DNA of 64,000 nt, from positions 1,674,001 through 1,738,000 of the forward strand of contig NZ_CP043839.1 of the NCBI RefSeq assembly GCF_032878955.1. Reading direction: 5' to 3'. Positions within the stretch are counted from its first letter, which is position 1, and each line of letters starts with the position of its first letter. The notes beneath the pieces were generated by a model, which saw only the letters and a program-made list of their open reading frames with translations, was not told the origin of the DNA and did not search any database. Shown here in pieces: positions 18,626 to 26,436 of this stretch. Both the position numbers and the translations under genes were made by a program. The stretch comes from Butyricimonas paravirosa. GTDB lineage: Bacteria; Bacteroidota; Bacteroidia; Bacteroidales; Marinifilaceae.

Positions 18626-20091
18626 AATTTATCATATAAATATTTCAATAAATCTATTTCAAAGTGTTTTTTCGAGATATACAAAGAAAAAGTACAAGAA
18701 ACAATCACCAATCCTCCTCCTAATATGTATTTCAATATCACATTATCAAACATACAAACAAATGTTGCTATAATAGCCAAACCGAAAACAACTAAAGCGA
18801 TCTTAATAAACAGCCAATTAAAACAAATCTTGTACAGCTGATAAACACTAATCGTCATAATCGAGAAATGGAGTACACCCATTATTGTCATAGCTCCCCC
18901 CATTCCTAATATACCATAATACTTATAAAATACAAGGCTTATTACCAATTGCAAAAATCTATAAACAATTGATATTATTGTAAATAATCTCATTTTAAAT
19001 TTAGCTACTAGTATCATATCGACTTGATTGGAGCAAATAGTTATCAATGTACCCCAAATTGCGACTCGAATAAAATTTACCGTTAGAAAAAATTCTTCAG
19101 AATACAATACTCGAATAAAAAATGGTAATAAAAAAAGAAATAACACAACAAGCGGACAACAAAGTACTAAACTAACAGTTGCTTGTTTATTTAATTCATT
19201 TTGCAATAATATATTATTATCACTAATTGATGCTATTCTAGGATAATAATCTGTTGTTAGTGCTGTAATTATAACACCAAAATAACCATTTAAAATCATA
19301 ATCCCAGCATTATAAAATCCAACATCTTGTAAACCGCCATATGCCCTCATATAAGCTGATATAACAAGAGCTACTATATTAGATAGGAATGATGCAAAGA
19401 CCAATGCTATTCCCATTTTTATCATTGGTGAAGCATTTCCTAAGATTTCATGTACAGATAATACGATCCGGTTATAATTGATTTTTTTTACATAAAAACT
19501 AGAAAATAACAAAGGAATAAATGCACAAATAAATAAAGATGGTACAATTCCTTGTAAATCATAAATATAATACATTGGAACACTTGTAACAAGCCCCATA
19601 AAGGCCCCCCAAACATTCGCTTTGGCAAGGTATTTCAATTGCCTCATACCGATTAAAATAGCAAGTTGTCCATCTGTTACAATCTTTATTGCGACAACAA
19701 CAGCAAGACACATAAAAACAAACGTATGTCCTTTACTTCCCATAACCCACCGACTCAACCATGGAGATAAAATGATAGTTATTATTATACCCAATAAGCC
19801 TGAGAACATGACTATTCTTTTAGTCACAGATATTATTCTAGAAAAAGATTCTTTATCACCATTACTATTTGCAGCAGAAATATCTCTTACTGCACTTTGT
19901 GAAATACCCAATCCCGCCCCAGATTTAAGAAGATCAATTGTATTATTATAAATACCTATTGTTCCCATACCCTCTGCTCCAAGTAAAACTGATACAATTT
20001 TATTAGTAATTACTTTAACTAGAATATTAAATATCTGTACAAAACCAAGAAGGAATGTTGTTTTAAAGATATTCTTATACGATTGAGACAT
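18622..20091 (-). CDS. O-antigen flippase (Wzx-like, MOP superfamily)
   Basis: 489 residues with about 14 predicted membrane segments and the N-terminal polysaccharide-exporter pattern (FKTTFLLGFVQIFNILVKVITNK). It moves the undecaprenyl-linked repeat unit across the inner membrane. With the Wzy-like polymerase it defines a Wzx/Wzy-type pathway. No Wza/Wzc-like export genes are in the operon, which is common for Bacteroidales loci. Confidence 0.92.
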   Translation of the reverse strand: MSQSYKNIFKTTFLLGFVQIFNILVKVITNKIVSVLLGAEGMGTIGIYNNTIDLLKSGAGLGISQSAVRDISAANSNGDKESFSRIISVTKRIVMFSGLLGIIITIILSPWLSRWVMGSKGHTFVFMCLAVVVAIKIVTDGQLAILIGMRQLKYLAKANVWGAFMGLVTSVPMYYIYDLQGIVPSLFICAFIPLLFSSFYVKKINYNRIVLSVHEILGNASPMIKMGIALVFASFLSNIVALVISAYMRAYGGLQDVGFYNAGIMILNGYFGVIITALTTDYYPRIASISDNNILLQNELNKQATVSLVLCCPLVVLFLFLLPFFIRVLYSEEFFLTVNFIRVAIWGTLITICSNQVDMILVAKFKMRLFTIISIVYRFLQLVISLVFYKYYGILGMGGAMTIMGVLHFSIMTISVYQLYKICFNWLFIKIALVVFGLAIIATFVCMFDNVILKYILGGGLVIVSCTFSLYISKKHFEIDLLKYLYDKF

Positions 20092-20115
20092 TATAACAAA
20101 TATACTACCCTATAA

Positions 20116-21018
20116 TTAAAATCTCTTTTTCCACTCTTTAGCCGGAATTCCCACCACTATCGAACCTTGTAAAACATCCTTTGTCACAAGAGACATACAC
20201 CCGACAAAACCACCATCATGAATTACCTTTTTGTTCATCACAACGGCATTAGGAGCTAACCATACATTATTCTCCAAAACAGAAGATCCCATTAACAAAC
20301 AACAAGCTGTAATAATATTATTTTCTCCTATTACTAAATTATGTGCAACATACACATGATTATCTATTTTTGTATTTTTACCTATAATTGTTTCTCCCTC
20401 AAACAATGCATTCCCCACTGTTACATTATCCCCAATAGAAACGTTCACACAAAGATGTGTTCCTCCTACATGAGTTGCCACATGTGTATCACCATTAATA
20501 AAACGAATACATTGAAAACCTTCACTCCCAATTACAGAACAACACCCTATTCTCACATCATTCTCTATAATTGCACGACTTCTTACTACTGAATTAGGAC
20601 CAATAATCACATTATCACCAATAATCACATTATTCTCTAATACTACCGATGGATGTATTTTACAATTGTGTCCTACTTTAGGAGGATTCTCCTCATATTG
20701 GTATAATCCATATACACATAATATTTCATGTAACTTATAAAATTCCTCTTCTGGATTATTTACAATAAACAAAGCAATATCACGAGGAATATCTTCCCTT
20801 ACTCTCTTTGCTAATTCTTCTGTCAAAAATAGAGTTTTTATAGCACTATTATTTTTGACCGTATCAATAAAACTCTCTGAAGTAATATATGAAACAACCG
20901 AAGAATAAACAGTTTTCCGATTACACAAATTCAGACCATTTATTACGATATCTTCTCCAACAAAAGGTACTCCTATTAATTGTGCTATTTCATTTAACCA
21001 AATTTCTCTATATTGCAT
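20116..21018 (-). CDS. LpxD-like left-handed beta-helix acyltransferase
   Basis: Hexapeptide-repeat protein of about 300 residues: an N-terminal LpxD-like alpha/beta region (residues 1-100), then many (I/V)GxN-type repeats (VIIGDNVIIGPNSVV and similar) from about 110 to 290. The start is set at the ATG at 21018 (MQYREIWLNEIAQLIG), not 21063, because the longer reading translates the end of the previous gene; overlap is 11 bases. It follows two aminotransferases, so it probably N-acylates the new amino group on the nucleotide sugar, the role PseH/PglD fill with other folds. Confidence 0.83.
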   Translation of the reverse strand: MQYREIWLNEIAQLIGVPFVGEDIVINGLNLCNRKTVYSSVVSYITSESFIDTVKNNSAIKTLFLTEELAKRVREDIPRDIALFIVNNPEEEFYKLHEILCVYGLYQYEENPPKVGHNCKIHPSVVLENNVIIGDNVIIGPNSVVRSRAIIENDVRIGCCSVIGSEGFQCIRFINGDTHVATHVGGTHLCVNVSIGDNVTVGNALFEGETIIGKNTKIDNHVYVAHNLVIGENNIITACCLLMGSSVLENNVWLAPNAVVMNKKVIHDGGFVGCMSLVTKDVLQGSIVVGIPAKEWKKRF

Positions 21019-22087
21019 GATTTTTCGATTTATCAAACCACCATCCGCAGGGAATAGCCACAAATTTTTTCATAAAATCATTCACTCCCGGTTGCTCCAT
21101 TGTATCTCCAAATACAGAATAGCAGTTATTATTTAAATGTACTCCTGAAGCGTAATAACCTCGTTGTCGGAAGTCAAGAATCACCTTAATTTTATAATCA
21201 CACAAAAAACCGTACACCCAATAATTAGGTCTTATTATTTCTTTTTGATTCAACCTATAAAATTTCGGATACAATCGTTTTATATTCTCATCCCACTCTT
21301 CCGCATTTACCTGTTGTTTATTCAATAACATCACAACATCTTTCATTTGACAACAACCGATATAGCTATTCATATCGCTCATTGTCGCCCCATAACCAGG
21401 AAGAGAAATATCACATTCGGATGAAATCTCGTTATATCTATCTCGAAAAATATCTCTTCGAATTCCAAAATCACGAGTTAATAACGCTTTCTTATAAAGG
21501 TCTGAATCTTTAAACACAATCGCCCCTCCATCTATTGTATTGGGTAAACGAACTGTTTGAAAAGAAAAAATAGTCACATCCGTTCCCAAATTACCAGTAT
21601 AATTCCCTTTATATTTACTACCAAAAGCCTCCACGCAATCATCTAGCACGGGAATACCATACTCTCTCCCAATCATATTAATTTCATCGACATACCCTAC
21701 ATAACCACAAAAATGATTGTGGAAAATCAAACGAGTTTTGTCTGTTATTTTCTGACGCACACTATCCGGATTCAAGGTTCCCGTTAACGGGACAATATCT
21801 GCCCACACGATTTTCAGTCCAAATGTTTGTAAAGGTTGATTCGAAGCCAAACAACTCATTGGAGAGGTTATCACTTCATCTCCCGGATGTAATCCCAATG
21901 TAGTTAGAGCCACTTGAATTGCAGAAGTGTAACTATTCGTGGTTAACAGATTCTCTATTCCTATAAAATCCCGTAACTTATTCTCGAATAATTTTCCCCA
22001 TTTCCCATAAGATAATGCTCCAGAATGAAGAATTGTCTCCAATTCTGGCAAATCTTTTGGCATGTAAGGTTTATAAAGTGGTATCAT
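21008..22087 (-). CDS. DegT-family aminotransferase homolog with Arg at the PLP-lysine site
   Basis: 359 residues, start taken at the ATG 22087, which overlaps the upstream stop as TAATG; a longer reading to 22180 only translates the neighbour out of frame. The fold blocks of DegT enzymes are intact (TNSYTSAIQVAL, PGDEVITSPMSC, LDDCVEAFGSKY). However the Schiff-base position reads FSFQTVRLPNTIDGG with Arg180 (codon CGT, 21550-21548), where the paralog upstream has FSLQAIKHMTTVDGG. So it cannot form the normal internal aldimine. It could be a PMP-using dehydratase, as ColD is with His, or a non-catalytic partner of the adjacent aminotransferase. Confidence 0.85.
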   Translation of the reverse strand: MIPLYKPYMPKDLPELETILHSGALSYGKWGKLFENKLRDFIGIENLLTTNSYTSAIQVALTTLGLHPGDEVITSPMSCLASNQPLQTFGLKIVWADIVPLTGTLNPDSVRQKITDKTRLIFHNHFCGYVGYVDEINMIGREYGIPVLDDCVEAFGSKYKGNYTGNLGTDVTIFSFQTVRLPNTIDGGAIVFKDSDLYKKALLTRDFGIRRDIFRDRYNEISSECDISLPGYGATMSDMNSYIGCCQMKDVVMLLNKQQVNAEEWDENIKRLYPKFYRLNQKEIIRPNYWVYGFLCDYKIKVILDFRQRGYYASGVHLNNNCYSVFGDTMEQPGVNDFMKKFVAIPCGWWFDKSKNHAI

Positions 22088-23175
22088 TACCAACCTTTTT
22101 TTATTGTTTCCACGATTCTCTCTCTTTCTTCGTCTCCGACCCACCATCCACAAGGGATATGAACAAATTCCTTGTACCATTTGTCCATGTTAGGTAAACT
22201 TCTTTTGGATTTTTGAAATATACTATGCGTATCACTACGATGATGTAAAGGAGAAACCGAGATTCCATTAGCTTCCATCATTTTAATAAAATTTTCTCGA
22301 TCCTTTACTTTCATCGTGTACAACCAGTAAGAGGCTTCCGTGTCGGGAGAATAACATACCAGCTGAACACCATCCACCTTCTCTAGTTCTTGATCATAAT
22401 ATTTCCCATTAACAATATAACGATTCATTACATTCCTCAGGTAAATCATTTGCACGTTCCCGATTGTTGCATTCACGTTATTCATGCTGTACTTGAAACC
22501 GACCTCCGTAATATCATTCTCCAAACGAGAATGTTTTTTATCCAACCCGAACCAACGTAATTTTCTAGCCCGATCAAATTCCTCTGAATTTCGTAAACAC
22601 AGGAAACCACCATCCACCGTGGTCATGTGCTTGATTGCTTGTAAAGAGAATATCGTGTAAGGAGAATTACAACCTGTCATTTGTCCCTTATATTTACTCC
22701 CCAATGCGTGTGCCGCATCCTCAATAATGGGAATATTATATTTTTGTGAAATACGGTAAAACTCGTTCATATCACATACCATCCCGGCATAATGAACGAG
22801 TAGAATCGCTTTCGTTTTCTCGGAAATCATTTTTTCCACGTCGCAAGGATCAAGTAATCCATTGCGAGGATCCACATCTCCCCAAACAACTTTGCCTCCA
22901 ACCATCGCGATTGAAGTATTCGTCGGCTCCGCAGTCATCGGGGTACTGATCACCTCGTCCCCAAAATTCACTCCAGCTAGGATAAGAGCCAAATGAAGTG
23001 CATCCGTACCGGAATGTAAAGCTAAACTCAAAGGATTTCCTATATACTCTCGAAATTTATCTTCAAATTGATACACGGCTTCCCCTTCGGCTATATAACC
23101 ACTATAAAGAATCTTTTCCAGTTCTGCCATCAATACTTCTCTAGCGGGGATAAACGGTTTAACTAATGGTATCAT
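22087..23175 (-). CDS. DegT-family nucleotide-sugar aminotransferase (PseC-like position)
   Basis: 362 residues, with PLP Lys182 in FSLQAIKHMTTVDGG and the LHSGTDALHLAL and EDAAHALGSKYKG blocks. It directly follows the 4,6-dehydratase with a 2-base gap, so it probably aminates the 4-keto-6-deoxy-HexNAc at C4. That is the PseB/PseC-type logic, but the final sugar is not determined. The next gene is a paralog lacking the lysine; the N-termini of the two align well (MIPLVKPF and MIPLYKPY). Confidence 0.92.
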   Translation of the reverse strand: MIPLVKPFIPAREVLMAELEKILYSGYIAEGEAVYQFEDKFREYIGNPLSLALHSGTDALHLALILAGVNFGDEVISTPMTAEPTNTSIAMVGGKVVWGDVDPRNGLLDPCDVEKMISEKTKAILLVHYAGMVCDMNEFYRISQKYNIPIIEDAAHALGSKYKGQMTGCNSPYTIFSLQAIKHMTTVDGGFLCLRNSEEFDRARKLRWFGLDKKHSRLENDITEVGFKYSMNNVNATIGNVQMIYLRNVMNRYIVNGKYYDQELEKVDGVQLVCYSPDTEASYWLYTMKVKDRENFIKMMEANGISVSPLHHRSDTHSIFQKSKRSLPNMDKWYKEFVHIPCGWWVGDEERERIVETIKKGW

Positions 23176-23177
23176 GA

Positions 23178-24200
23178 TTATTTCCTATAAGTTTTTAATT
23201 CCTCCCGCACATAATCAAGAGTTAATAATAGTTGTTTTAACTCCTCGATAGACAACCGGTGCGTGTTTTCCGAGTTATACTCGTCATGAATTAACTTAGG
23301 ACCGTCCTTTTGGACATATTTCGTGTAATTCAAATCTCGAAAATCTGCCGGAACACGATAAAAACCATCTAACTCTATTGCCTTGGACATTTCCTCTTTT
23401 GTACACAACGTCTCGTACATTTTCTCGCTATGGCGAGCCCCTATTATTTTTATCTCGTTATCCGCCTGAAATAATTCCCGTACCGCTATTGCTAAATCAC
23501 CAATTGTAGCAGCCGGAGCTTTTTGAACAAAAAGATCTCCCGGTTCCGCATGTGCGAAAGCATACAGAACTAAATTCACAGCATCATCCAAAGACATCAT
23601 AAAACGAGTCATTTCCGGGATAGTCACAGTCATAGGTAGTCCTTCCTTTATCTGTTTAATAAATAAAGGTATTATTGAACCTCTAGAACACATAACATTA
23701 CCATAACGTGTTGCACAGATAACACCCTCGTTATCTTGAACTCGCTGATCACGCGCTTTAGAAACAGCCAATTTTTCCATTAACGCCTTTGTCATCCCCA
23801 TCGCGTTAATCGGATAGGCTGCTTTATCCGTACTTAACACGACCACCTTTTTCACGTTATTTCTTGCCGCCGCTTCCAAAACGTTTTCTGCACCATACAA
23901 ATTTGTACATATAGCCTGCATGGGATAAAACTCACAAGAGGGGACCTGTTTTAATGCCGCTGCATGAAATACGTAATCCACCCCTCTCATCGCATTATTT
24001 ATACTATCGAAATCCCGAACATTACCGATAATAAAATTTAACCTGTCATTCTTCAATTCAATTCGCATATCTTCCTGTTTCTTTTCATCACGAGAAAAAA
24101 TACGAATTTCTTTCAAATCAGAATTTAGGAAATGTTTCAAAACGGCATTACCAAAAGAACCAGTCCCTCCAGTAATCATCAATATTTTATTTTTAAACAT
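23178..24200 (-). CDS. UDP-N-acetylglucosamine 4,6-dehydratase (PseB/CapE/FnlA-like)
   Basis: 340-residue extended SDR. It shows TGGTGSFGNAVLKHFL at residues 10-25, RDEKKQEDMR, the STDKAAYPINAMGMTK block (catalytic Lys in MGMTK; Met replaces the usual Tyr, as in this subfamily) and YGNVMCSRGS. It forms a UDP-4-keto-6-deoxy-HexNAc. No CapF/CapG-type reductase or epimerase follows, so the product goes to the aminotransferase next door rather than to FucNAc. Confidence 0.92.
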   Translation of the reverse strand: MFKNKILMITGGTGSFGNAVLKHFLNSDLKEIRIFSRDEKKQEDMRIELKNDRLNFIIGNVRDFDSINNAMRGVDYVFHAAALKQVPSCEFYPMQAICTNLYGAENVLEAAARNNVKKVVVLSTDKAAYPINAMGMTKALMEKLAVSKARDQRVQDNEGVICATRYGNVMCSRGSIIPLFIKQIKEGLPMTVTIPEMTRFMMSLDDAVNLVLYAFAHAEPGDLFVQKAPAATIGDLAIAVRELFQADNEIKIIGARHSEKMYETLCTKEEMSKAIELDGFYRVPADFRDLNYTKYVQKDGPKLIHDEYNSENTHRLSIEELKQLLLTLDYVREELKTYRK

Positions 24201-24306
24201 ATTATAGTTATTTACAAGTAAATTACATCTCGTATATATAAACTTAAGAGATCTTCTATTTATTCACAGATCGAAGTAACTTTAAAAATCAACTAACATT
24301 TTTATT

Positions 24307-25041
24307 CTATTGCAATAAAGCGTCTTTATCATAATTCTCGAACATCCTCCCAGCTAACAATTGAAAAACATTTGTCAACAAGTAAACATCAACTTCTTGT
24401 CCTTTATTTATATACAAATTAATTATCTCATCCTCCACTTGAACATTACAAGTTATCAATTGTCCCCGTTCTCCCCGTTGATAATAATCCTGATTATCAT
24501 TCACCACATTCTCATAAAATGATATCGCTTGCCAGATTTTACGAGAACATTTACCCGTTTTATATTCTTCCAACCACCCTTTTATCATATTTCCTGCCAC
24601 ACTCTTACTATCCTCATCCTCGGCAAAATAAAAACAATAACACAACATTCTACACATATTCGGAGTTCCACCACGCATAACTACAGTTTTCCCTTCTTCC
24701 GATGCCAATAAAGTATAAGCAATCTCCAAACCCAACTCGACAAATGGCATATCATCAATCGTCTGGTAAGCATCTAACAAATCTACCACATATCCCACAC
24801 GTTCATCAAAGTCCAAAGACTCGTCTTGCACCAGCTTATTCAATTCTCTCGCAATCTCCTGTATCCGCAAATAATTATCCCACCACGTCCCATATTCTTC
24901 TTCCAACCAAGGATAAACCCGGACAATTGAACAAACAGACAAATATCCATGTAATAAACCGGACAGAGCCGAAGGCGGACACGAGTCCACACGAATCTTT
25001 CCCACCCGCTTGTACAAATCAATAAAAACATTCATGTCCAT
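24307..25041 (-). CDS. Probable UpxZ-position regulator (hypothetical)
   Basis: 244 residues, soluble and acidic, rich in Tyr/Trp/Leu helices. I do not recognise the sequence with certainty. It is the second gene of the capsule operon, 2 bases after upxY. In Bacteroides that slot is UpxZ, which blocks the UpxY antiterminators of other capsule loci so that only one is made. It is longer than the roughly 160 residues of known UpxZ proteins, so it may be a divergent or different regulator. Confidence 0.5.
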   Translation of the reverse strand: MDMNVFIDLYKRVGKIRVDSCPPSALSGLLHGYLSVCSIVRVYPWLEEEYGTWWDNYLRIQEIARELNKLVQDESLDFDERVGYVVDLLDAYQTIDDMPFVELGLEIAYTLLASEEGKTVVMRGGTPNMCRMLCYCFYFAEDEDSKSVAGNMIKGWLEEYKTGKCSRKIWQAISFYENVVNDNQDYYQRGERGQLITCNVQVEDEIINLYINKGQEVDVYLLTNVFQLLAGRMFENYDKDALLQ

Positions 25042-25043
25042 AA

Positions 25044-25565
25044 CTACACAATTTTCTCCAAAAAAGATCCCGGAATATAAGAAGTTGCGATAGAGACAAC
25101 CCCTTCCAATCGTACAATCACTCGTTTATGTCCTTTGATGCGAAGTAATTCACCTTCAAGCCCGGTTAAGGGCCCTTTGATCACTCGAACTCGATCACCA
25201 TGTTTCAAGTTCTTATTCACCAATTCAATAGATTCCGGGGAAAAATCCAACAAAAACATGAAATCTTCCATTTGTTTATCAGGAATAATCAAAGAATGCC
25301 GATTTTCCCGATCTTTTATATAACAGATATTCAAAGCATAATCATTAATTAGGGAAAAACTCATTGTACGACTTACTCGAATAAAGATTAGCCCGTGAAT
25401 AAGAACTACCCGTATTTTCTTTTTCCCACCCGGAGTATCCCGAACCTGTTCATTCATGGGTAGAAAATTTTCTATCCCAAGTTCATCTAATCTTGATTTT
25501 ATAATTAATTCCTGGTTTACACGAACATAAGCCGCATACCAGTGCAATTCATGACTTTCATCCAT
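25044..25565 (-). CDS. UpxY family transcription antiterminator (NusG-like)
   Basis: 173 residues: an NGN domain (about 7-105, starting HWYAAYVRVNQELIIKSRL) and a KOW motif (about 120-150, GDRVRVIKGPLTGLEGELLRI). UpxY proteins bind elongating RNA polymerase and prevent early termination in the 5' leader of their own capsule operon. It is the first gene of the operon, as in Bacteroides fragilis loci, with a leader of about 250 bases before it. Confidence 0.93.
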   Translation of the reverse strand: MDESHELHWYAAYVRVNQELIIKSRLDELGIENFLPMNEQVRDTPGGKKKIRVVLIHGLIFIRVSRTMSFSLINDYALNICYIKDRENRHSLIIPDKQMEDFMFLLDFSPESIELVNKNLKHGDRVRVIKGPLTGLEGELLRIKGHKRVIVRLEGVVSIATSYIPGSFLEKIV

Positions 25566-25814
25566 TGAAATGTTCTTGATTTTACAAGGTCTGATTAGAA
25601 CCTCATTTTTCGAATATATTCATGAAACGATTAAATACGCTTCGCGCACAAACCCTTAATTCGGGTTCTAATTAGTTCCATGCGTTCCGGGCACCACACT
25701 TAAACAGTCGTAATGCTGCGGAAACTGTCCCGTGTAAAAACATACACTCATCAAAACTTGCATTAGCAAGTAATCGAACAAAAAACGACAGAATTGATAT
25801 TATATTAGAATCAA
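25566..25814 (-). promoter_or_regulatory. Capsule operon 5' leader
   Basis: These 249 bases lie between the inverted-repeat element and upxY and hold no credible gene. By analogy with known upxY leaders, RNA polymerase would pause or terminate here unless helped by UpxY. One small dyad (AACCC/GGGTT, 25652-25668) is visible but lacks a U-tract, so no terminator is claimed. Confidence 0.5.
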
Positions 25815-25963
25815 ATAACGATCGTTTATTAATATTAATTTTAATCAAAAATTTTACATTGAGATGAAAATGCAACCCATTGATTACTTGGATAGAAATT
25901 TTTCGCAAAAAATTTTTAGATAGCCAAAAATAGCTTATATTTGCGACGCAATAAACGATCGTT
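25815..25963. promoter_or_regulatory. Probable invertible promoter of the capsule operon (drawn OFF)
   Basis: AACGATCGTTTATT at 25815-25828 and AATAAACGATCGTT at 25950-25963 are perfect 14-bp inverted repeats; their core AACGATCGTT is itself palindromic. The 121-base segment between them carries a -7 element TATATTTG (25936-25943) just inside the distal repeat, pointing right, away from the operon. No gene follows on the right. Inversion would turn it toward upxY. The plan matches the phase-variable capsule promoters flipped by Mpi-type recombinases in Bacteroides. No recombinase gene is in the window, and the -33 element is weak (TTTT). Confidence 0.7.
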
Positions 25964-26350
25964 TTTTAAGTATGTTTTCATTGAATTCTCATCAATATTT
26001 TTCATCAGACACGAAACATAATATACAATCTTTCAAATAGATAAAAGTCGGATATATAAAATTTGCTGTATCAACCCAAATTTTAATAGGCACATTTTAT
26101 GACAAGAAACTTCCACAAAACAAGTAAATTTAATTTCAACACACACGTTGCCTTTTAACAAGGTAAACCCACCCTTATCCCAAGCTTATACTCTCTCTCA
26201 AACGTTACTCCCACCATTCCATCCCGTTTCTGCCTCATCCCCCAATGCCGGGTCAACGCTTTTAAAAGACTCTTGAAACGCCCCAGAGATAGTTTAACCC
26301 TAGCAAAAGGACTATATTACCCTAACTCTTCCCTAGTTTACACCACATCA
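25964..26350. other. Gene-free region between capsule operon and protease locus
   Basis: About 390 bases without a credible ORF on either strand. The first part is AT-rich and the part from about 26160 is C-rich on the plus strand. I see no promoter, repeat or RNA fold I would defend here. Confidence 0.5.
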
Positions 26351-26380
26351 CAAAAAAAGAGGATGCCGAAGCACCCTCTT
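26351..26380 (-). terminator. Terminator of the protease/SusCD operon
   Basis: AAGAGGATGC and GCACCCTCTT (26357-26380) pair around a loop that reads TTCG on the minus strand, with one internal mismatch, followed by a T-tract on the minus strand (TTTTTTTG). A second small hairpin (ATTTCGG/CCGAAAT, 26386-26405) lies between it and the last gene. Confidence 0.85.
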
Positions 26381-26436
26381 AAAACATTTCGGAACCACCC
26401 GAAATGACCTAGTCAACCACAAATCAACAGATACAA

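Noticed and set aside
25672..25908. A 78-codon minus-strand frame in the capsule leader
   Set aside because: Its composition is that of non-coding AT-rich DNA, and it crosses one arm of the inverted-repeat element.
25936..25943. TATATTTG as a promoter for a plus-strand gene
   Set aside because: No credible plus-strand gene follows for about 20 kb, so it is better explained as the capsule promoter in inverted orientation.
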